The notes under the pieces: model-generated
Told to the model about the DNA's origin: nothing
Seen by the model: the letters and a program-made list of their open reading frames with translations, nothing else
Database searches by the model: none
Shown here: positions 27,495 to 34,902 of the stretch, piece after piece
Numbering within the stretch: position 1 is the stretch's first letter
How the letters are laid out: each line of letters begins with the position of its first letter
Made by a program: the position numbers and the translations under genes
Assembly (NCBI RefSeq): GCF_009755605.1
Contig: NZ_WPNZ01000012.1
Location: forward strand, 1-64,000
DNA from: Streptomyces typhae
GTDB lineage: Bacteria; Actinomycetota; Actinomycetes; Streptomycetales; Streptomycetaceae
Direction: 5' to 3'
DNA length: 64,000 nucleotides

Positions 27495-28367
27495 ATGAAC
27501 CGCACGCGGAAAGAGCCTGGCCAGAACGGGGAACCCCGCCGGGAGGGGCCCCGGGAGCAGCGCCGTGAGGCGCACCGGGACAAGCCGGAGAAGCCTCGCG
27601 AGGCGAAGGCGTCCGCCGGTTCCGTGCAGTCCGTGGACCGCGCGGTGAGCGTCCTGGAGATCCTCGCCCGGCACGGCGAAGCAGGGGTCACCGAGATCGC
27701 CGACGAGCTCGGGGTGCACAAGTCGACCGCCTTCCGGCTGCTCGGGGTGCTCGAGAACCGCGGGCTCGTCGGGCAGGCGAAGGACCGCGGCAAGTACTTC
27801 CTCGGCGCGGGCGTGCTGCGCCTCGCCGGGGCGGCGGCCGTGCGGATGGACATCTCCCAGGAGGGCGGCCCGGTCTGCCGCGAACTCGCCGACGAAGTGG
27901 GCGAGACGGTCAACATCGCCGTCCTCGACGACGACGCCGCGGTCAACATCATGCAGGCCCGCGGCCCGGCCTCCGTGACCGCCCAGAACTGGCTCGGCCG
28001 GCGCACCCCGCTGCACGCCACCTCCAGCGGAAAGGTGCTGCTCGCGCACCTTCCGACGACCCTGCGCGAAGGCATGGTCGCGCGCACACTGCCGCGCATC
28101 ACCGACCACACGGTGACCGGGACGGTGGCGCTGCGCCGCGATCTGGAGGCCGTCGTCCAGCAGGGCTTCGCGATCGCCGTGGAGGAGCTGGAGGTGGGCC
28201 TGGCCGCGGTGGCCGCGCCGGTGCGCGCGCACGACGGCAAGGTCATCGGCGCGTTGAGCGCCTCCGGTCCCGTGTACCGGCTGACCGAGGAACGGCTCAC
28301 CGAACTGGCCAAGCGCACGGTCGCGGCGGCGACGGAGCTCTCGCGCCGCATGGGCTACGGCTTCTGA
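27495..28367 (+). CDS. IclR-family transcriptional regulator
   Basis: The 290-residue protein carries a winged helix (VTEIADELGVHKSTAFRLL, about residues 70-90) and an IclR effector domain with the blocks LHATSSGKVLLAHLP and GLAAVAAPV. The first 45 residues are charged and unstructured-looking. It lies between the divergent ferredoxin/reductase pair and the rightward demethylation genes, so it is the obvious local regulator, perhaps sensing betaine, dimethylglycine or sarcosine. Whether it activates or represses cannot be told. Confidence 0.9.
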   Translation: MNRTRKEPGQNGEPRREGPREQRREAHRDKPEKPREAKASAGSVQSVDRAVSVLEILARHGEAGVTEIADELGVHKSTAFRLLGVLENRGLVGQAKDRGKYFLGAGVLRLAGAAAVRMDISQEGGPVCRELADEVGETVNIAVLDDDAAVNIMQARGPASVTAQNWLGRRTPLHATSSGKVLLAHLPTTLREGMVARTLPRITDHTVTGTVALRRDLEAVVQQGFAIAVEELEVGLAAVAAPVRAHDGKVIGALSASGPVYRLTEERLTELAKRTVAAATELSRRMGYGF

Positions 28368-28483
28368 CGCCCCCCGGAGCGGCGGTCCCGCTCCGTCGAT
28401 ACCACCGCCATCGCCAGCACTGACACTGCCACCGCCACCACTGCCACCGCTGCCACAGCCACAGCCACAGCCACCACTGAACC

Positions 28484-28519
28484 CGAGCGCGGAGCCGCAC
28501 GTTCCAGGCTCCGCGCTCG
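28484..28519. terminator. terminator hairpin after iclR
   Basis: A perfect 13-bp stem (28484-28496 with 28507-28519) encloses a 10-base loop, 117 bases downstream of the iclR stop. Confidence 0.75.
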
Positions 28520-28652
28520 TCGTGTGCCGGGGGCGTGGGCTCGGGGTGTGGCCAGGGCCGTACCCATCCGCTCTCGCGACTCCCGGAGCGTTTACCAGCG
28601 TGCACCACGGCCCCTTGACGGTTCGTTGATGCGACTCCCACGATGTCTCTCA

Positions 28653-28683
28653 TAGCGCAACCGATCGTGGAGTACGCAACAGA
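28653..28683. promoter_or_regulatory. candidate IclR sites before the betaine operon
   Basis: TAGCGCAAC (28653-28661) and TACGCAACAGA (28673-28683) lie 26 bases and more before the GTG at 28709. The second shares nine identical bases with the motif at 27405. Their spacing is about 20 bases, two helical turns. Confidence 0.45.
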
Positions 28684-28708
28684 CGACCCAAAGTCGAGGA
28701 GCCTGGTC

Positions 28709-29794
28709 GTGCCACACGAGGTCCGTGGCGTCGTCGCCGCGAAGAAGGGCGCACCCGTCGAGGTGCAGACGATCGTCGTGCCGGATCCCGGTCCGGGAGA
28801 GGTACTTGTCTCCGTGCAGGCCTGCGGGGTCTGCCACACCGACCTGCACTACCGGGAGGGCGCGGTCTCCGACGACTTCCCGTTCCTGCTCGGGCACGAG
28901 GCCGCGGGCACCGTCGAGGCGGTCGGTCCCGACTCCGGCGGGCTGCGGCCCGGCGACTACGTGGTCATCGCGTGGCGCGCGCCCTGCGGCACATGCCGCT
29001 CCTGTCTGCGCGGCCGTCCCTGGTACTGCTTCGATTCCCGTAACGCGGCCCAGCCCATGACGCTTCTCGACGGCACTCCGCTGAGCGCCGCGCTCGGTAT
29101 CGGCGCCTTCGCCGAGAAGACGCTCGTCGCCGCGGGCCAGGCCGTGAAGGTCGATCCGGCGGCCCGGCCGGAGGCGGCAGGCCTGATCGGCTGCGGCGTC
29201 ATGGCCGGCTACGGGGCGGCCGTGAACACCGGAAACGTGGGCCGCGGCGACACCGTCGCCGTCATCGGCTGCGGCGGCGTCGGCTGCGCCGCGATCGCGG
29301 GGGCCTCGCACGCCGGGGCTCGGCGCGTGATCGCCGTCGACATCGACGACGCGAAACTCGACGGCGCGACCCGGTTCGGCGCGACCCACACGGTCAACTC
29401 GCGGGGCACCGACCCCGTCGAGGCGGTCCGCGGGCTCACCGGCGGCTTCGGCGTCGACGTCGCCATCGACGCGGTCGGCGTACCGGAGACGTACGAACAG
29501 GCCTTCTACATGCGCGACCACGCGGGCGTGCTCGTCCAGGTCGGTGTGCCCGATCCGGCGATGTCCATGGAACTGCCGCTGATCGACCTGTTCTCACGCG
29601 GCGGCGCCCTCAAGTCGTCCTGGTACGGCGACTGTCTGCCCACCCGGGACTTCCCCCTCCTCGTCGACCAGTACCTCAGCCGCAGGCTCGACCTCGGCGC
29701 CTTCGTGACCGAGAAGATCACTCTCGCCGAGGTCGAGGAGGCGTTCGCCCGGATGCGCCGCGGTGAGGTGCTGCGATCGGTGGTGGTCCTGTGA
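28709..29794 (+). CDS. S-(hydroxymethyl)mycothiol dehydrogenase (formaldehyde detoxification)
   Basis: This 361-residue zinc alcohol dehydrogenase is of the mycothiol-dependent formaldehyde dehydrogenase type. It oxidises the adduct of formaldehyde with mycothiol, using NAD. Visible are the catalytic zinc motifs CGVCHTD and GHEAAG, the structural zinc cluster CGTCRSCLRGRPWYC and the Rossmann motif IGCGGVGCAAIAGA. The GTG at 28709 follows GAGGAG. Its stop overlaps the next gene by 4 bases. Placement at the head of a demethylation operon fits, since each N-methyl group removed yields formaldehyde. Confidence 0.9.
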   Translation: MPHEVRGVVAAKKGAPVEVQTIVVPDPGPGEVLVSVQACGVCHTDLHYREGAVSDDFPFLLGHEAAGTVEAVGPDSGGLRPGDYVVIAWRAPCGTCRSCLRGRPWYCFDSRNAAQPMTLLDGTPLSAALGIGAFAEKTLVAAGQAVKVDPAARPEAAGLIGCGVMAGYGAAVNTGNVGRGDTVAVIGCGGVGCAAIAGASHAGARRVIAVDIDDAKLDGATRFGATHTVNSRGTDPVEAVRGLTGGFGVDVAIDAVGVPETYEQAFYMRDHAGVLVQVGVPDPAMSMELPLIDLFSRGGALKSSWYGDCLPTRDFPLLVDQYLSRRLDLGAFVTEKITLAEVEEAFARMRRGEVLRSVVVL

Positions 29795-32280
29795 CCGGCC
29801 GCCCCACCGCCGCAGCGCCCGGAACCTCCCCTCGTGTCGTTGTCGTCGGGGCGGGCGTCGTCGGGTGCTGCCTCGCCGACGAACTCACCGCCCGCGGCTG
29901 GACCGACGTCACCGTCCTCGAACAGGGCCCGCTGCCCGCGCCCGGCGGCTCCACCTCCCATGCGCCGGGGCTCGTCTTCCAGACCAGTCCTTCCAGGACG
30001 CTCAGCGGATTCGCCGCCTACACCGTGCGGAAGTTCGGCTCCCTGTCCGTCGACGGACTGCCGTGCTTCCGTCCGGTCGGCGGCCTGGAACTCGCCACCA
30101 CCCAGGAACGCTGGGCCGACCTGCATCGCAAGGCGGGGCTCGCCGCGTCCTGGGGCATCCGGGCCGAACTCGTCGACGCCGTACGCTGCAAGGACCTGTG
30201 GCCCCTGCTCGACACCGGTCAGGTCCTCGGCGGTCTGCACACCCCCGACGACGGCCTGGCCCGAGCCGTGCCCGCCTGCCGCGCCCAGCTCGACCGGGCC
30301 ACCCGCCGCGGCGCCCGGTTCCTGGACCGGCACACGGTCACCGGCATCGAGCGCGCCGAGGGCCGCGTCACCGGCGTCGTCACCGACCGCGGCACCTTCC
30401 CCGCGGACCATGTCGTGTCGGCGGCGGGCTTCTGGGGGCCGGTGATCGGACGCATGGCGGGCGTCGACGTCCCCCTGCAACCGCTCGCCCACCAGTACGC
30501 ACGGACCCGCCCCCTGCCCGAGCTCGCCGGAGCGAACGATCCCCGCACCGAGGCGTCCCGGCCCATCCTCCGCTTCCAGGACCGCGACCTCTACTTCCGC
30601 GAGCACACCGACCGCATCGGCATCGGCTCCTACGCCCACCGTCCCCTTCCCGTCGACCCGTTCGCCGTTCCCCCGTACGACGAGGCCACCGCCGAGGGCC
30701 TCGCCATGCCGTCCTCCTTCCCGTTCACCGAAGAGGACTTCGCTCCGAGCTGGCAGGACTGCTGCGGACTGCTGCCCGCGCTCAAGGAGTCGGCCGTCGA
30801 AGAGGGCTTCAACGGTGTCTTCTCCTTCACCCCGGACGGCATGCCGCTGCTCGGTGAGGCCCCCGCGCTGCGCGGCTTCTGGCTCGCCGAGGCCGTCTGG
30901 GTCACCCACTCCGCGGGCGTGGCGAAGGCGCTCGCCGAGTGGATGGTCGACGGGCGGCCCGGCACGGACGTCCACGACTGCGACCCGGCCCGCTTCGAGG
31001 ACGCCCAGCGCTCCCCCGCGTATGTCGCCGAACGCGGTGCGCGGCAGTTCGCCGAGGTGTACGACATCGTCCATCCGCTCCAGCCCGCCGACGAGCCGCG
31101 CCCGCTGCGCGTCAGCCCCTTCTACGCCCGCCAGCAGGAGCTGGGCGCGGTCTTCCTGGAGAGCGGAGGCTGGGAACGGCCCCACTGGTACGAGACCAAC
31201 GCCGCGCTCGCCACCGACTGGGACGTACCCGCGCGGGACGACTGGTCGGCCCGCCACTGGTCACCCGTCGCCGCCGCCGAGGCGCGGGCAACCCGGGAGC
31301 GCGTCGCGCTGTACGACATGACGCCCCTGCGCCGCCTGGAGGTCGCAGGGCCCGGGTCCCTGGGCTTCCTTCAGCGCATGACCAGCAACAATCTCCGCAA
31401 AAAGCCTGGCTCGGTCACGTACACCCTCCTTCTCGACGAGGCGGGCGGCATCCGCTCCGATCTGACCGTGGCACGGCTCGCCCCCGACCACTTCCAGCTC
31501 GGCGCCAACTCCCCCGCCGATCTCACCTGGCTACGGTCCCACGCGCCCGGCGACGTCCACATCAGGGAGATCACCCAAGGGACGTGCTGCGTCGGCGTCT
31601 GGGGGCCGCTGGCCCGCGCGCTCGTCCAGCCGCTGACCCGTGACGACTTCTCGCACGAGGCGTTCGGGTACTTCAAGGCACGCCGTACCCACATCGGCCA
31701 CGTACCGGTCACGGCGATGCGTCTGAGCTATGTGGGCGAGCTGGGATGGGAGCTGTACACCAGTGCCGACCTGGGGCTCCGGCTGTGGGACACGCTCTGG
31801 GACGCGGGCCGGGACCTCGGCGTGATCGCCGCGGGCCGCAGCGCGTTCAACAGTCTGCGCCTGGAGAAGGGCTACCGGGCGTGGGGCCAGGACATGACCA
31901 CCGAACACGACCCCTACGAAGCGGGCGTCGGGTTCGCCGTCCGCATGGACAAGGACGACTTCGTGGGCCGCGAGGCGCTCGCGCGACGCGGCCCGGTCAC
32001 CCGCAGGCTCACCGCTCTCCTCCTCGACGATCCCACCGCCGTCGTCCTCGGCAGCGAGCCCGTGTACGTCGGCGCCGACGCGGCGCCCGGGGCCGCGTCG
32101 GCGGGATACGTGACCAGCGCCTCGTACGGCTACACCCTCGGCCGCTGTGTCGCGTACGCCTGGCTGCCGCCGCTGGCCGCCGGTACGGGGGTCGCCATCG
32201 AGTACTTCGGTCAGAGGGTCCCCGCGACCGTCGCCGACGAACCGCTCTTCGACCCGGAGATGACCCGCATCAGGTGCTAG
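29791..32280 (+). CDS. GcvT-domain FAD oxidoreductase (dimethylglycine/sarcosine dehydrogenase type)
   Basis: The 829-residue two-domain enzyme has an N-terminal DAO-type FAD oxidoreductase (VVVVGAGVVGCCLADELT). A GSTSHAPGLVFQ motif has its His where dimethylglycine dehydrogenases bind FAD covalently. From about residue 430 a GcvT/aminomethyltransferase domain binds tetrahydrofolate. Such enzymes demethylate dimethylglycine (or sarcosine) and can pass the methyl group to folate or release formaldehyde. Between a betaine oxygenase and a formaldehyde dehydrogenase, dimethylglycine to sarcosine is the likeliest step. The GTG start overlaps the upstream stop. Confidence 0.88.
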   Translation: MTGRPTAAAPGTSPRVVVVGAGVVGCCLADELTARGWTDVTVLEQGPLPAPGGSTSHAPGLVFQTSPSRTLSGFAAYTVRKFGSLSVDGLPCFRPVGGLELATTQERWADLHRKAGLAASWGIRAELVDAVRCKDLWPLLDTGQVLGGLHTPDDGLARAVPACRAQLDRATRRGARFLDRHTVTGIERAEGRVTGVVTDRGTFPADHVVSAAGFWGPVIGRMAGVDVPLQPLAHQYARTRPLPELAGANDPRTEASRPILRFQDRDLYFREHTDRIGIGSYAHRPLPVDPFAVPPYDEATAEGLAMPSSFPFTEEDFAPSWQDCCGLLPALKESAVEEGFNGVFSFTPDGMPLLGEAPALRGFWLAEAVWVTHSAGVAKALAEWMVDGRPGTDVHDCDPARFEDAQRSPAYVAERGARQFAEVYDIVHPLQPADEPRPLRVSPFYARQQELGAVFLESGGWERPHWYETNAALATDWDVPARDDWSARHWSPVAAAEARATRERVALYDMTPLRRLEVAGPGSLGFLQRMTSNNLRKKPGSVTYTLLLDEAGGIRSDLTVARLAPDHFQLGANSPADLTWLRSHAPGDVHIREITQGTCCVGVWGPLARALVQPLTRDDFSHEAFGYFKARRTHIGHVPVTAMRLSYVGELGWELYTSADLGLRLWDTLWDAGRDLGVIAAGRSAFNSLRLEKGYRAWGQDMTTEHDPYEAGVGFAVRMDKDDFVGREALARRGPVTRRLTALLLDDPTAVVLGSEPVYVGADAAPGAASAGYVTSASYGYTLGRCVAYAWLPPLAAGTGVAIEYFGQRVPATVADEPLFDPEMTRIRC

Positions 32281-32443
32281 GGGGTTTCTGATGGATCCCC
32301 TGGGAGGAAGGAGCGGCGTCCGGTGACTGCTCTCGGCGTGCCGACCGGAAGCCCCCGTGATGGAGCGCACTTGGGCTCTGGGCCGGTGCGGCGAGAGGGA
32401 GTGCTGGGCGTCGCGACGCCGCGCAGATCCATCAGAAGCCCCC
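32280..32443. repeat. 164-bp element bounded by 18-bp inverted repeats
   Basis: GGGGGTTTCTGATGGATC at 32280-32297 is matched by its reverse complement at 32426-32443 with one mismatch. The inside also folds back partly, as GGCGTC near 32315 faces GACGCC near 32417. It begins at the last base of the dimethylglycine dehydrogenase stop codon. It could be a large terminator or attenuator hairpin or a miniature mobile element; no target-site duplication is clear. Confidence 0.6.
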
Positions 32444-32522
32444 CTGGCCCCGAGCCCCCCTAGCCCCGAGCCCCCCTTGCTCCGAGCCGCCTAGTCCCGA
32501 GCCCCCTAGCCCCGAGCCCCAC
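32438..32522. repeat. tandem repeats of CCCCTAGCCCCGAGC type
   Basis: About five degenerate copies of a 15-19 bp unit (CCTAGCCCCGAGCCCC and variants) run up to the ribosome-binding region of the next gene. Together with the inverted repeat it fills the 296-base gap in the middle of the demethylation operon. Confidence 0.65.
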
Positions 32523-32576
32523 AAGGTGCCGCCCCCGGTCGCGTCGGGTGCCGGCCCCGTGCCCCAGGAGGCCACC

Positions 32577-33779
32577 GTGTCCCCCGCAACCCCCACCCAT
32601 GACGTGATCGTGATCGGCCTGGGCGGCATGGGCAGCGCCGCCGCCCACCATCTGTCCGTGCGCGGCGCCCGCGTCCTCGGCCTGGAGAAGTTCGGCCCCG
32701 TGCACCAGCGCGGCTCCAGCCACGGCGGTTCGCGCGTCACCCGGCAGTCGTACTTCGAGGACCCCGCCTACGTACCGCTGCTCCTGCGCGCGTACGAACT
32801 CTACGAAAAGCTCCAACAGGACACCGGCCGCGACATCGCCACCCTGTGCGGCGGGGTCATGGTCGGCAGGCCGGACGGGCGCGTCGTCTCCGGAGCGCGT
32901 CTTTCGGCCGAGACCTGGGGGCTGCCGCACGAGATGCTCGACGCCCGGGAGATCCGCCGCCGCTTCCCCACGCTGACACCGCGCGACGACGAAGTGGCCC
33001 TCTACGAAGAGCGCGCCGGTCTCGTCCGCCCCGAGAACACCGTCGCCGCACATCTGCAATGCGCGACCCGCCAGGGCGCGGACCTGCACTTCGAGGAGCC
33101 GGTCACGCGGTGGGAACCGTTCCGCGGGGGCGTGCGCGTGCACACCGCCGACGACACCTACACCGCGGGCCAGTTGGTGATCTGCCCGGGAGCCTGGGCG
33201 CCGGGGCTGCTCGCGGACCTCGGGGTGCCGTTCACCATCGAGCGGCAGATCATGTACTGGTTCCAGCCCACGGGTGGCGTCGGCCCGTTCCTGCCGGAGC
33301 GACACCCGATCTACGTCTGGGAGGACGAGGCAGGCGTACAGGCCTACGGCTTCCCCTCGATCGACGGCCCCGACCTCGGTGTGAAGGTCGCCTTCTTCAG
33401 GAAGGGCGACGTCTGCACTCCGGAGACCATCGACCGCACGGTGCACCCGCACGAGGCCGCGATGATGGCCGACCACATGTCCCGGCACATACCGCTGCTC
33501 CCCGGACGCCTCCTGAAGGCATCGACCTGCATGTATACGACGACCCCCGACGAGCACTTCGTCATCACGCGCCATCCGGCGCACCCGGAGTCGGTGACGG
33601 TGGCCTGCGGGTTCTCCGGTCACGGCTTCAAGTTCGTGCCGGTGGTCGGCGAGATCGTCGCCGATCTGGCGCTCGACGGCACCACCGGGCACCCCATCGG
33701 CCTGTTCGATCCCGCACGCATCACCGGCCCGCTCGGCCCCGCGCCCGCCGCGGCGCCCGTTCCAGGAGTACGGACGTGA
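32577..33779 (+). CDS. monomeric sarcosine oxidase / N-methyl amino acid oxidase
   Basis: This 400-residue flavin oxidase is of the MSOX/SolA family. It shows the FAD-binding motif VIVIGLGGMGSAAAHHL and the motif STCMYTTTPDEHFVI, whose Cys is the covalent FAD attachment site in the family, as well as CGFSGHGFKFVPVVGE near the end. The reaction converts sarcosine, oxygen and water to glycine, formaldehyde and hydrogen peroxide. The GTG at 32577 follows CAGGAGG. It overlaps the Rieske oxygenase gene by 4 bases, so the two are translationally coupled. Confidence 0.88.
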   Translation: MSPATPTHDVIVIGLGGMGSAAAHHLSVRGARVLGLEKFGPVHQRGSSHGGSRVTRQSYFEDPAYVPLLLRAYELYEKLQQDTGRDIATLCGGVMVGRPDGRVVSGARLSAETWGLPHEMLDAREIRRRFPTLTPRDDEVALYEERAGLVRPENTVAAHLQCATRQGADLHFEEPVTRWEPFRGGVRVHTADDTYTAGQLVICPGAWAPGLLADLGVPFTIERQIMYWFQPTGGVGPFLPERHPIYVWEDEAGVQAYGFPSIDGPDLGVKVAFFRKGDVCTPETIDRTVHPHEAAMMADHMSRHIPLLPGRLLKASTCMYTTTPDEHFVITRHPAHPESVTVACGFSGHGFKFVPVVGEIVADLALDGTTGHPIGLFDPARITGPLGPAPAAAPVPGVRT

Positions 33780-34894
33780 CGACAGAGGTCTCCGCGAGCC
33801 TCCTCGCGACGCTGCCCGGCCACTACTACACCGACCCCGACGTCTTCGGCCAGGAACAGGAGCGCGTCTTCGAAGCCCTGTGGTGCTGCGCCGTACGCGC
33901 CGCGGACCTCGACAAGGCCGGCGCGTATCGCACGGTGCGGATCGGCCGCGAGAGCGTCCTGATCACCCGCTCCCGGGACGGCTCCCTGCGGGCCTTCCTC
34001 AACGTGTGCCGCCACCGGGGCGCCCGGCTGTGCGCCGACGAGGCGGGCGAGGTCCGGCGCGGCCTCCAGTGCCCGTACCACGCCTGGACGTACGGCCTGG
34101 ACGGCCGTCTGATCGCGGCGCCGAACCTGACGCGGATGCCGGACGTCGACCGCTCCGCGTACGGTCTTGTCGAGGTCGCGCTGCGCGAGTGGCTGGGCTA
34201 CGCCTGGGTGTGCCTGGCCGACGAGCCGCCGTCCTTCGAGGCCACGGTGATCGGGGCGGCCGTGGAGCGCCTCGGCGATCCCGCGGCCATCGAGCGCTAC
34301 CGCACCGAGGACCTGGCGCTCGGCCACCGCGTCCGCTACGACGTGCGGGCCAACTGGAAGCTGATCGTCGAGAACTTCATGGAGTGCTACCACTGCGCGA
34401 CCATCCACCCCGAACTGACCGAGGTCCTGCCGGAGTTCGCCGAGGGCTTCGCCGCGCAGTACTACGTGGGGCACGGTGCCGCGTTCGGGGACGAGGTCGA
34501 CGGCTTCACGGTGGACGGCTCCGCGGGCTTCGGCCGGCTCCCGGGGGTCTCCGAGGACCAGGACCGCCGCTACTACGCGATCACCGTGAAACCGGCCGTG
34601 TTCGTCAACCTCGTACCGGACCACGTGATCCTGCACCGGATGTTCCCGCTGGCCGTCGATCGTACGGTCGTCGAGTGCGACTGGCTGTACGCGCCCGACG
34701 TCGTCGCGTCCGGGGCCGACGTGACGAAGTCCGCGGAGCTGTTCCACCGGGTCAACGAGCAGGACTTCGCGGCCTGCGAGCGCACCCAGCCCGCGATGGG
34801 CTCACGCGCCTACCGCGACGGCGGGGTCCTGGTGCCGACCGAGCACCACATCGGGGTCTTCCACGACTGGCTCGTCCGACGCCTGGCCGCTTGA
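33776..34894 (+). CDS. Rieske oxygenase alpha subunit, probable glycine betaine monooxygenase
   Basis: The 372-residue ring-hydroxylating-type oxygenase has a Rieske cluster motif (CRHRGARLC, then CPYHAWTYG) at about residues 75-105. Its mononuclear iron motif NFMECYHCATIHPEL has both His ligands. The family contains GbcA, which demethylates glycine betaine to dimethylglycine and formaldehyde. The surrounding dimethylglycine and sarcosine oxidases and the formaldehyde dehydrogenase support that. Carnitine or proline betaine are alternatives. The electron supply is probably the divergent ferredoxin and reductase at 25.1-27.3 kb, not a GbcB-like protein, which is absent. Confidence 0.85.
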   Translation: MTTEVSASLLATLPGHYYTDPDVFGQEQERVFEALWCCAVRAADLDKAGAYRTVRIGRESVLITRSRDGSLRAFLNVCRHRGARLCADEAGEVRRGLQCPYHAWTYGLDGRLIAAPNLTRMPDVDRSAYGLVEVALREWLGYAWVCLADEPPSFEATVIGAAVERLGDPAAIERYRTEDLALGHRVRYDVRANWKLIVENFMECYHCATIHPELTEVLPEFAEGFAAQYYVGHGAAFGDEVDGFTVDGSAGFGRLPGVSEDQDRRYYAITVKPAVFVNLVPDHVILHRMFPLAVDRTVVECDWLYAPDVVASGADVTKSAELFHRVNEQDFAACERTQPAMGSRAYRDGGVLVPTEHHIGVFHDWLVRRLAA

Positions 34895-34902
34895 GCCACC
34901 CC

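Larger units (their letters stand above)
28368..28708. other. intergenic region between iclR and the formaldehyde dehydrogenase gene
   Basis: The gap begins with a small hairpin around 28375-28395, then a run of CCACCGCCACCACTGCC-type triplet-based repeats (28400-28480). A strong hairpin (28484-28519) and the promoter region of the next operon follow. Two TGCG-type motifs at 28653-28661 and 28673-28683 match the one near 27405. No gene is seen. Confidence 0.6.
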
